NCBI GenBank assembly: GCA_000310025.1
Contig: FN649728.1
Coordinates: 3,818,506 to 3,882,505, forward strand
Direction of reading: 5' to 3'
Source: Ectocarpus siliculosus
Taxonomy: Eukaryota > Sar > Phaeophyceae > Ectocarpales > Ectocarpaceae
DNA: 64,000 bases
The position numbers and the translations under genes were made by a program. The notes under the pieces are model-generated. The model was not told where the DNA came from. It made no database searches and worked only from the letters and a program-made list of their open reading frames with translations. Numbering within the stretch: position 1 is the first letter of the stretch; every line of letters starts with the position of its first letter. This document shows positions 1 through 11,700 of this stretch, in pieces.

Positions 1-161
1 AACGTTGCCATCGCGGCCGCGGGCTGCGGACGGTGCCACGGACAAGCAGGGGACTACGTAGACGCAAGTAGCCGTTGGACACTCTTGCAGGTGGCGTTTG
101 GCGTCGTACAGAGTAGATGGTATCCCATGCCTCGTTTCAGGCAAAGGATGCAACTTGTCGC

Positions 162-851
162 TCAGGGCTGCCAACTGCACATACTGCATTGCTTTGTAGC
201 CGTCTGCGTACAGACCACTTGGTACCCGGTGTAGAAGTGATGCAACAAAGCTGGTTGGTGATTGCCTATGCACTTGTACAGCAGCGTACAGCAGTTACGT
301 ACAGTAAACACGGCAGTCACAGCAGCAGAGCGGCACATGCTCATGTTTGATGATGATCCATCAAACTCGGCCTCCGCCAAGTTGATTGCAGTCAAACAAA
401 CAAGCGCACATTCATCGCTCACCCCCCTCACCTCTACATGAGCACGGCCTGTCGCTTCGTCCGCGTGGCTAATGTGCCACCGAACGACCGTAGCCGCCTC
501 ACCCCCCTCCCGCAAACACTCCGCCCTAACCCGTCTCTCGTATGACCCTGGGCTAGCTTGCAGAGGCAGGGCAAACTCTCTCAGCACCAGCTCTTGCTGG
601 TCGTAGTCAGCAACGCCGCACATCATCGAGTAGCTCTTGTGGATGCTGTCGGCAGCGCAGAGTCTCCGGGTGCCCATTTCTTGCCTGGCAGCGCTGCGCC
701 TCGGCAACGTCAGCAGCGTTACTGCCGATAAATGCCGATGTATTCTCCCTCGGCGTGAGGCGCCCGCGCTGCTGCCGATCGGTGCGGTGGAAATCAAAGC
801 ATCCGCAGCGGTATAGAGCCAGACAAACCAAGCAACGATGCTGTATTTCAT
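162..851 (-). CDS. Hypothetical protein, weakly supported
   Basis: An uninterrupted 229-codon frame starts with a hydrophobic stretch (about residues 5-20, ending near ADALIS) that could be a signal peptide. It has many cysteines in the last third but no domain I recognise. No intron boundaries were identified. It lies head-to-head with the TBC1D23-like gene, whose start codon is 444 bases away, so the interval could be a shared promoter. It could equally be a chance open frame, since long frames are common in this GC-rich DNA. The rest of 1-1294 shows nothing else I can support. Confidence 0.25.
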   Translation of the reverse strand: MKYSIVAWFVWLYTAADALISTAPIGSSAGASRRGRIHRHLSAVTLLTLPRRSAARQEMGTRRLCAADSIHKSYSMMCGVADYDQQELVLREFALPLQASPGSYERRVRAECLREGGEAATVVRWHISHADEATGRAHVEVRGVSDECALVCLTAINLAEAEFDGSSSNMSMCRSAAVTAVFTVRNCCTLLYKCIGNHQPALLHHFYTGYQVVCTQTATKQCSMCSWQP

Positions 852-1294
852 GGCCTAACCCGGCTATTAGGACTTAGCCTCTATGACACGGGTGGTGGTG
901 TATAGCGATGTGCGTGCTCTGTGGAGCTGAATTTTGTCTGCAGTCCGACCCCACCAGCCACGCCTGCGGACACTGCTGAGCGACCGACGACCCTGTACCT
1001 CAGAGGATACTGGGGTGGGTGGGGAGGTTCATTCAAGTCTTCCCGTCTGTCGGGTTCCATTTGGGGCCGGTGTGATTTTGGTATAACCTCGTAACTGCAC
1101 CTCCCAACCTATCTCCAGCCTCGGCCTCCAGTCCACTGGTTGACTACGTTTGGGGACTCGGACCTTGTTCACAGCAGTCCGGCCCTTCCTTTTGACTGGA
1201 GAGGATACAGCAGTCTTCCTGAGCGGAGAAGCCCCCGGCGTGAGACAGCGGAGCAACCTTTTTTTTGCTGCTGTTGACAGCAGCATCGGGAACT

Positions 1295-3356
1295 ATGGCC
1301 TCCCACGAGCAGGTCGAGGTGGACGTAGGCAAGGGACCTCTCGACTCAGCCGGAGATGGAGACGGGGAGAAGCACGAGGAGGAGGAGTATGCCAGGGTGG
1401 TGGAGCGCTTGAGGACGCTGGTGGGCTGCGAGGACCAAGACCTGGACGAAATCAGACGCCTCGTCGTTACCCGGCCGCCGAAGTCCGCATGCGGCGAACA
1501 TGATGCCGTCGAGCCTATACGGGCAGACCTCTGGAGCGCGATGCTTTTGGGCTTGAGGACGGAGGATCTCAACAGGTGAGCCGCTAGTCGTCTTGGCGTG
1601 ATTCATTTCCACACATGAGGAACGGGGCACTTCTGGGCGTATTGTGTATCATGCATGCAGGAGACTCGTATTTGATGCTCCGAGTTCCGTTGGGAGTGGA
1701 CGTACAGCAGTACTCAAGAGTCAAGAGTGGTAGCGCCAGATGTAGCGCCCCAATCGGCGGAGACCGAAGAAAAGATTCACACACCACTTTTTTTTTTTGT
1801 GGGTTCCCGCGACACGTTCTGTCCATCCCGACCGCTCCCGGCTCACGTGCAACTCGGGGCCTGGGTCGAACTAGGTTCGTGTATCTGCTGCTTTGTAATA
1901 TTGGCAAGTTTAGTATGGAAGTACCTTTATTATCGTGTCCGTTGAGAGGACTGCTGAATGTTTTTTGGAGAGGTCCAGAGCCAAGTAGATGATCATCCAA
2001 TCAGGACCACATGAGAGCCTTTGTCACGACTCGGTGTGTTTGTCCGGACAGCTGCCGGCCCACCGTGCAGCTCGGGCCTGGGTCGAATTAGATGGGATAG
2101 AAACCAACACGAGGGGCGTCTTCTACTCCTTCAGATCGCCTACTTGAGTCAATGCTGTGTGTATACTACAGCAGTAGTACATGACACTTCCTTTTTCTTC
2201 CGTTTTTTTAAATCAAGAACAAAAATCCAGTGGGGCGCATGCGTACCGCAGCCAGTAGTAGTATTGAGCTGGTCAGAAGTTACGCTTTTCTGCTAAATTT
2301 ACCTGCCTACATATACCGCGCACAACACTGCTGTGTGTAGCTCCTCTTTGTGGGCAACAAGCGTTGGTTGTGTATCGAACTCCTGTAAAAACAAGAGAAA
2401 CCTGCTGGTACGTGTCCTACTACTGCTGTACGCTTTCGTTTCGACCGGCTCTGGTACTGCTGTAGATGGCTCAACAGCACCTCGGTTCGACGAGACGCGG
2501 AGAGTTGCTCTACATGCACATTGTTGATCTCTTACACACTAAATAGTGGACAAGATCGAGCTATGTACCAGCCGTGTGTGCAGCTTTCCTCTCGTGCGAC
2601 CCCCCGCTAGTTCGCCCACAAATATGCATATATATTTTCTGGAGGTCGGCACGTCGGCCTTCTCCATCCCCGAGGCGTCATCTTGGCACGTGACGAAAAG
2701 TACAAGTGTACTCAATAGACCGGATCTTCCCATCTCGAGAGGCTGGAACCGAGGACAGAGAGAGCGCTCCAACACCACGTAACGCGTACAAAGCTTGCTG
2801 CCGTGCCTGCGGCGTGCCGAGCGCAGGTCGTAGAATCTGCCTCTCTAACCTTCACCTCAGCTTCCTGCAATTTGTAACCTGGTCGAAGCTTGTCTGAGTG
2901 GCAGCAAGGATTCAAGGGGATGCTGATGTCTCTCTCCGAGACCCACCGCTGTGTCTCTTGTACGAAGTATTTCGAAGTCGTGTTCAACGACCTTTACGAA
3001 CCAGAACTGCATAAAGATACTGCTGCTTTATCACGCTGCCGCCGACATGCGGCAAGGGTACATGTACATGACTGAGGCTGCTGCACCTCCCGTTTGCTGT
3101 AGTAGTGCAACTGCCGATTCCCACCTATCATGAGCCAGCCACCCATATTCCATCAAAAAGGTGGTGAGCACCAGCGTGGCGGCTTTATTTTGAGGGTTGT
3201 TTTATGCGTGGAACGGCCTGTTTCCACACGAACGAGAGCTGTACGTATCAAAAATCGCCGCCGGCATGGGACTTCGACCCTGTTTCGCGCTCACTAATTT
3301 TTGTGATGAGAGAACTTCTGTGAGGGTGAACACCGTGCAAACAGAAAAAAAGAGGT

Positions 3357-3410
<54 letters not shown>

Positions 3411-6400
3411 TAGAATGAACATCGCACAGAGAGAGTCTGCACTAGACACACGAGTAATCAACATCTACAGCAGTACAAGGTGGCGGCCAGCCATCTCCTG
3501 TGATTTACCAGTGCATCGCCAGCAATGATGTGTTGGTGCAAACAATATTTTATCTTCGACTCTTGGAGTGGCTTGCAGAAGCACCGCGCAGCACATACCG
3601 CTACGCGACGAAGCTGGTGTCAAACGTCATGCTGCAGAGAGAACAAGAGCTTGCTGTTGAATGACGTTATTCCCCTGCTCGCTGCGGTGCCGCTCCGGCT
3701 GTGCACACTGCAGAGCTTCGTATGTGCGAATCCTACGCCGACCAGCATGCAAGAGAAGGGTCGGCAGGCACCCTCCCTGCTGTGGTTTGGACATCCCCTT
3801 TGTGCAGGGTGTGCGCTCCCTCACGTGACGATCCTTCAGCAAGCACGGCAGGCTAGGCCAATGGCGACGCGATGTTAAGGGGGGCGGGCACGAAATCTAA
3901 CTCAACAAATATTTTGTGCATGAACTGCTCTGTTTAGTGGTGCTTCGGGTGTTTGGCGGTTCGTTAGTTTCCGACCACGACGACGAGCGTAGGGGGGGGT
4001 GTACTCATAGTCGTGCATGACAATAGTCGTTCGACTATTGACCTCGCATCCCTACAAAGCCGGGACGGAGCACGCCGGGTTCTCACCGGACCAGGCTCTC
4101 ACATCACCAAGCGCGAAGCGCCGTGAGGTATTCGGCGAGTCGCATGAAGGGTGTTCGGCATCCTGCTAAGGGTATTCGGCATCTTGTGCTTACTTCCTTG
4201 CGTACGGATGACAGCTGCGTATGACTTAATTTATTTTTTCTGGTGCTTTCACTTCCAGAGACAGTTATAAGCACTGTGTAACTGCCTCGAGCGTGCTTGA
4301 CCATTTTAACACAACGTGGTGCGATCATCCCCCTTGCGCGCGGAGTGAGGGTTCTCGACCCCGCACAACATGATCTACTCGACCACCATTATGGTTACCG
4401 CACAAAAAAGAGGTACAAAAAAAAAACGGTAACCTGGTTGCCGAGTTCACGAAGTGAATTGGCTTGTTTTTCAACGTCGTTGCCAAGCGACGAAAACCCA
4501 ATCCCGATGGCAAACACCGAGGGTGGGGCGACAACGAGCGTAGGGGAGGGGAATTACCGTTCGGGCGAGAGACCAGAACGGTTTATTTATTCGCTAAGAC
4601 ACAACTACCCAAAACTGCATCGAAATGCCTCTCTTTCCCCGTCGCACCCTCACTCTGTCAGTACATTTCTCTCTCTCCCTCTCTCTCTCCCTGCTTCTCA
4701 TGTTGTCATGTGTCGACACTTTCGCGTTCGTGCGCTCGACTACCGTTACGGTACGGGGTGACGGTAACGGCAACGACACGGCGCGGCGCGGCACAGTCAG
4801 CACGAGCTTGTTAGCACTTCGCTTCATGGAAGATCTTCCGAGGAAGACCATGCCGCTGGCCTTATCCACTTCCCCAAGGTAAGTTTGCATGCGCCCCAAC
4901 AACGAAAAAAGAAGCCAACTACACGTACGTAGGTACTCGAACATGTGCTGTTTTTTGTGTGTCTACCGATGGTGATGCGCGTGGGTGTGTGGTCGCCACG
5001 TCTATTCTGGCTCCAGTCTACGAACACCTTTCTCTTGAACGTATCCGCCGGGGTCACACAGGAGGAAGGAAGGTCAACATGACTTCTTTTTTTTTCGTTT
5101 GTGCTGGTTTGGTTTTTGGCCCCGTTTTTTTCTCCTGCGGTGCTTGCCTGTAGGGTTGGTTGTGGGGAAGGAGTTGGAATAGCATCGGCCGTGCTGTATG
5201 CTGGCACCCATATTTCTTCGTTTGTTTATTGGGTCCACGTGGGTGTGTTTCGTTTTTTTTTCTTTTGCGCGCTGTGGTCGGCAGCTCTCGACGATTCGCC
5301 AACAACACGAGCCACGAGCCACGAGCCACGCGATGCCAAGCCCCAGATGAACCTACCTACTTTTTTTCACGCGCTTCCGAGTAGCCAGCATCAAAGCGCT
5401 GCGGCTGCGTTTTTCAGAAAATATGCATCAAGATACCGAGAGACTAACTGTTCCAGATAATACCTCCATAGTCGAAGGTTGTGCTGAAAGTAATTGCACG
5501 CTGGCTTCACTCCTCCCTGGAGCGCGAGGCGGAACAAGGGGGAACCAAGGTTCAGCAGTTCCTTCGTTGTCGAAACAGATGAAAACACAAGCGTCGCGAA
5601 TTGCCGGCTTGCTTGCTGCAGCAGTTGCGAGTACGTCGCCGCATCGGCGCGCGCATCAAGATCAACCAACCAAGCAAGACGACAAGAAACGATTCCTCGA
5701 GCGGCGGGTAATCTGTAATCTTGTCCCCCCGTGCTTTCTTTCTCTGGTCTGTGAACGTCACCCTAGGAACGGGTACACAGCAGCAGTCAGCACTTTCGTT
5801 TTTTTTTGTTCATGGCGACTTGCACGCATGGTTGTGTCGAAAGCCCTTGCTCCCTACCTACAACCATTTCTTTTCACGATCGGGGCTCTTGGAATCTTCT
5901 TCTTTGTCGTGCAATAACTACAAAATGCTAGCACCATGAATTCCCTCCCAGACTCTTATTTTATCTGTGCAAGAAAGACTTGCTGTAGGTATGAGCCAAG
6001 AAAAATGAAACAATCAAGTTCGTCAACGCATTTGTTTCCGTTCTCATCGTGTCTCCCTTGCGATGTCTGTAATGACGGGTGGCAGGAAGACCGACGGGTT
6101 CTGGCGGCCGACATTAAGCGGACCAGGCAGGCGTACGCCATGTTCAAGCGGGAGGAGGTGATGCAGCTGGTCTCGCAGGTCCTCGAGAGGTACTGCGTGG
6201 GGCACGGCATCCGCTACAAGCAGGGCCAGAACGAGCTGATCGCTCCCTTCGTCATGCTTCAGGTACACGCACCGTATGGCACACGCTTCCTGTTGGGTAG
6301 GTGGGGAAGTTGGTCGTTCCTCACAGTACCTGCGCCGACTTGAGATGTATGGCGGAGTTTTCCATGTGGGTAAAAAACAATCCGATCCAAGTGCCTACCT

Positions 6401-8725
6401 ACCGCCTTGTCAGTTCCATCAGAAACACAAAATCCAACCTGTATCTACCCCTCCCCCCCCCCCCCCCTCCCGCCCCTCCAGGACCCGCCGCTGCCCGTGC
6501 CGGTGCTGGGGTTGATGTTCGAGTCCTTCATGAGCCGGTTTGTTAGCCGCTGGTTCGTGGACGACGAGATAGAGGCCCTCTTGGTGAGCTACAGGGTGTT
6601 CCGCGTGCTGCTGTTCTACGTCGACCCCGGCCTGGCGAGAAAGCTGGACGAGGCCGACTTCGTCCCGGAGCTGTACGCCACGGCGTGGCTCATCACCCTC
6701 TTCAGCAGGTAGGCCTGCTGTCTGCCGCGGTGTGCTGCTGCTGTGCGCTTGTGTGCGACATTAGAAAGTGGTGGTGGTGGGGGGGGGGTTGTGAGAGGTT
6801 TTATGTGGGATGTATTGCGTGGTGGCCCATGTCGCTACATGTCTTTTGTTGGATGTACTCACAGCATTGACAGATTATTGCAACCGAGGAATGTTCCTAG
6901 AAGATGGAGCGGGGGATTTTGGGGGTTCCGCAGTTGTAATAAATTGGGGGAATGGTGGTACCATCTTTGCCACATATTATTGTTTTCTGGGTATGCGTGT
7001 CAGCAACGGTGTTGGCCACGTGCCCTTGATTTATTCATCTTCCTTTTTCCCGGCTATCACGCCCTGGGCTATCACGCCCGTGCCCATACTACCTATCCAC
7101 CATCTATCACGCTGCCAGGCTTTCACGCCTCTAGGCTATCACGCCATCACAACAGCTATCACAGCACCAGCGTCAACACATCAGAGCTATCACGCTCCGG
7201 AACATCATAGATGCGGCGGGTTACCACACCCGTGGGCAGTTTACTGTATTTTATCGTTGCCGGCAAACTCGCCGCGCGGTTCTTTTATTTTTGCCGTCTA
7301 CAACTGCGCCGGGCGCACCAAGCCACCCAACACGCTAGCGTAATAGATCAAGAAAGTGGCTGCTGTGTCTGCGCGAATAAGACGGCTGGAGGAGATGGAC
7401 GAAGACCTCCGCGGGGACCAGGGACTAGTTCCTCTCCCCACGGGGAAGACAACGGGGGGGAAGGACGAGGTTCGTTGAACCTCCCCGATGTGGACCAGCA
7501 GGGAGGAACGAAAGCAGCCGCGGATGGAGGGGAACAAGATCCAACTATCGCCCTTGTCGACCTCCTCCGCCGGGTTGCCAACTTCGCCTCCCAGACTCCG
7601 GGACATGACGTCCGCTCAGGCACGTCTAGTTCCCAGCCCATAGAGTTGAAGCTGAGAGAGAGAGTCGAAGTACCTGAGTGGAATGATGCTTTCTTGAAGG
7701 ATCGAAGTGTGACTGTCGCGTTCCGAATTTTTACGAGTTGTTTCTCAGGGTGGATGGATGCAGAGGGTCTTGAAGAGATCATGAGAGGAGAAGAGATTCC
7801 TGTGGGTTCGTTGCACGTCGATAAGACTTGGTTGCGGCAGAGGTATGGCGATGAAAGTGTTCGAAAGGCCACGAGAGCCTGGATGTGCTTGATCACGAAA
7901 ATCAACGTTCAACCTATACTAGACCAGATACTAGCTTCAGAGAGTCCACAAGCAGGGTGGAGAGTGTTTCAGTCCTACTACACTACAAACAGGACGCATG
8001 AGAGAGAAATCCTGGACGGCACTTGGAACTGCCTTAGACAGAAGCATGGAGAGACTCTGGTCGACTACTGGGGAAGGGCGAATACTGTGTGGATGCAATT
8101 ACAGTCTTGTGGGGACAATCGAGAGGAGACGTTAATGTCGAGACACTTTGCACGTGGCTTGCTCCCAATGTACGACGATGTCAAAGACCGTATTCTGTTC
8201 CACCCCATGCTTTCGAGAGGTACTCTGGAAGAGACGCTGAGGCTGGTCGAGCACGAGCAGAGGATCAAACGGAGGTGTGGGGAGGGGATCGAGGACACGA
8301 GGCATGCGCCCGTCGCTGCCGGCGCAGGCCGGGACGGCGGCATGAGGAGAGCAGCTGCTGCGGGAGCGGATGGCGGACCATCTCATGAGCAGAGAGGTGC
8401 CTTCTTCTGCCAGGTTCACGGAGCGAACTCCTCCCACAACACCCCAGACTGCCATAAACTTCGCAAGGACTTCTTGTTCCACTACAACGACTTCATGGCG
8501 TTCATTCGCGAGAGGGACGGTATGCGGGGACCAGGTTTTCCTCAGGCCGGGGGGCAAGAATCGGGGCGCTTGTCGGGCGGATCATATCGAGAGCAGCTGC
8601 ACCAACTCGACCAAGGGGCAAGCTGGGGTCGGGGCCGCCCGTTCTGTCCCCGTTCTGCAGGGCCCGACGCTGATGAGCAGCGAGTCTTCAACGAGGCCTT
8701 TAGCACCGCTACTCAGCCGGCGACT

Positions 8726-8775
<50 letters not shown>

Positions 8776-11700
8776 CATCGGCGCTAATCCAACGACCTCT
8801 GCCTCCTCGACGGCGACCCCCTCTCCACCTCCGGGCGACACTCCTCCAGCAAGTGGCGCCCCTCTTCGTCTCTTCCTCACACGTAGTGTGAATTCTCTAG
8901 GCGAGTCTGATTCTGTGTCTGGAAATGAGATTAGAGTTGTTAGTGATGGGGAGGTGTCTGGTGTTCCCGTTGCTGGTATGTCTGTGCCTGATGTTCCTGT
9001 GGTTCCTGTGGTGAAGCCTGCTGTGACCTTTCAAGCCCCGGTATGGCACACTAGGATGTCAACACCCAAAGGTGGTGAGCAGTTGCAGGGAGACTCGGGG
9101 ACGAGTGCGAGGATGTTTGATGCGAGGGAAGGTGTTGCGTCTAAGTGTGATGTGGCTGTGTTGGGTCGTGCCGAACAAATGGATGTTGACGGTTTCCACC
9201 ACCGCGCTGGCTACTTTCCCCAACCCGTTTTGAGTTTGACTGCCAAGCAACAAGGGAACACCCTCCCCAGGGAGTTGGGACCCGGGGCCATCGCCGCTTC
9301 GCAGCCCGCTGCCACCGCTGCGCCTTGGCCTGTAGCCGCCGCCGCCGCCGCCGCCGCCGCACCACCGCCGCTGCCGCCAAGTCCCGGGGCACCCGTGCCG
9401 CCTGCATCCTCGCCGGATGTCGCCGCGCTGCCGGACCCGCGGATGACTGCGACGAGGACTACCGCCGCTCCGCTGCCCGCCGCTGTTACTACCGCCGCGC
9501 CGTTGCCGACACGCAAATCGGTGCCGACCTCCGAGGCCGATGGACCACATCCATCTCCGACGGCGCGTATTGAACGGCAAGCCGATGATTTGGCCTGGGA
9601 TGATACGGACCGGTGAGCTGGGGGAAGGCGAGCTGGGGGGCGACGAGATGGAGGGCGGTGGAGAACAGGATGTTTGGGAGGGGTGCATGTGGGAGATCAA
9701 GAACAACCTGCTGGGGGTCGCCCCTCCGAGCGGGGCACTCCGTTTGGGCTCGTGACGCGCCTTGCATCGCGCGACGACATCGAGTCTGATCTAACAATGT
9801 GGGTTTCGTGTTTAGTTTAGTTTTTTTTGCCTTTCTTTCTGGCAGCGCGTTTTACTTTTGCACTGGTTTTTTTTTCTTTGTTGCTGTTTTTATGTACATC
9901 CAGAATCATGGGGGGGGGGATGTCATGTGTGACCATGATTCTAGAGGGCATGAACAGCAATCGATTTGTTTTTGTTTCCCCATATGAACAGCTACCTTTG
10001 CAGGGGGGCTGTCTCCATGTTTGTTAGTTGGCATTTTGATATTCGCGGAGTGTTCTTGCATGAACTCTGGAAATGTAAGGGGTATGTTTCGGGATGTGAC
10101 AGCGGGGGGCTGTCTATATGTTTGTTTAGTTTTCTATCCGTTTCGTGGACAGCAACGGCGGCACCGATTTGCGTGTGCGCACTGTTTAGTTTGGTGCTCA
10201 ACGACTATACTGGAGCAAGGAGTTGGCAGGAGTGATTGTTAGGGCCTATGTGCTTTCCGAATACTCGTTTCTGTCGTCCAAGAAATTGTAACATTGTTTC
10301 GTTTGAGTTTTTGTGCCTACTCTTTGAAGCTGTTTTCCTCAGAATTGTCCGTCCCCATTCCGATGTTTTTCTGATGCAGCGCTGCCGCTTGTTTGGTATT
10401 TGTCTGAGAATGGTTCTGTGCTGTTGACGGTTTGAGATAATTTCCAGAGAAGGATGCATCGCCCAGCGGGGATGGAAACCACGGGCAACGGCGGTTTAGT
10501 GACAGATGTATGCGGGTTTGTGGATCCGGAATTGTTTTTTTGGTTGGTTTTTGGTTTTGGCTTGTTTCGGCGTTCTTTCGGATTTGATTTTGCGATTGAA
10601 ATTGCACCTGCAAGAATATTTGACGGCATGAAGGCTGCGTTGAAACTGTTCAGAAAGGATCATGATGATGGAATAGGGTTATTGGTTTGAATCCTTGCGG
10701 CCATGTCGCGAAGGCCGCTACTATGGTTGTGCTTGTTGTTTTTGTTTTTTCCTTCTGCGTGTGGCATTTTTTTTTAGGTAGAAGGCTCTATCTACATTGT
10801 TGTTGTCCCCTGTGTGTTTGGCGCGCCTCTCCATGTACCATCGGCCCAGGGGTAACCCCTCTATTTATATAAAATGCTATGTCTTCGATGCTGTTGTCAA
10901 TTGTCATTGGGGGGGGAATTGGTGTGTCATGACAATTAACTACAGCAATGTTACGAAGAATGGAATGTTTCGTCTGTTTTCGATGTTCGATTTGCAGAGT
11001 TCGGGATTTGACAATGCAGGTTGCGATTTTGGGGTTGTTTCCAGTACCCAAATGTCACAAGATGCGTTTATCAAGTAGAGGGTTGATCCCTTCACGTCTG
11101 GTGTTCGGAGAAGGGGGGCCGCAGCCAGACATGCATGGGTAGGGTATGCAGGAAGAAAATAAAAGGTATTGTAGGAAACTGAACGAACGGAGGTTTGTTT
11201 GTGTTTGAGGAAAAATAATGAAAGAAGAAGGGGGGCCTATCTTTGTAGCACTCCATGACTCCAATGTACCTCGCGCTGTCAACCACGCAGGCAGGGCACG
11301 TAGCGATGTCACATGTTTCAAGGAGATTTTGTTTCTGAGGCAGGTTTGGTGTTGCTCCCATGTTGCTGAGGTATTCTGGTTTGTAATTTCATCGTGTTTG
11401 TTGGACATTGAATTCAAGATTGGCCGATAGAAAATACTCGAAAGGGTTTTTTTGTATTAATGGTCTTCGTGTTGTTATGAGGATGAGGTATTATTGTGGA
11501 GTCGAGCATTTTTGTGCAATCATGATTCTTGTGCTACGTGTGGATTTGAAGTCTCCTCGGAAAGTGATTTGTCCCGGACGGTGTTGGATGTGTTTGCATT
11601 TGTGTTCGTTTTCATTTGTTCCTGATATAACCCATTGGCGGTTGTTTCCACGATTTGAGTTTTGGATGATTTGATATTGGGAATTTGAAATTCATGAGCG

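Noticed and set aside
3991-4110. tRNA gene or pseudogene
   Set aside because: The segment GTTAGACCATTGACC hints at a tRNA arm, but no A box, B box or cloverleaf could be assembled.
7043-7200. CRISPR-like spaced repeats in the LTR
   Set aside because: The repeated box is only 12 bases, spacers are irregular, and the setting is a eukaryotic LTR.
8728-8772. CAG run considered as an independent microsatellite or disease-type repeat
   Set aside because: It encodes a poly-Gln tract within Gag and needs no separate explanation.
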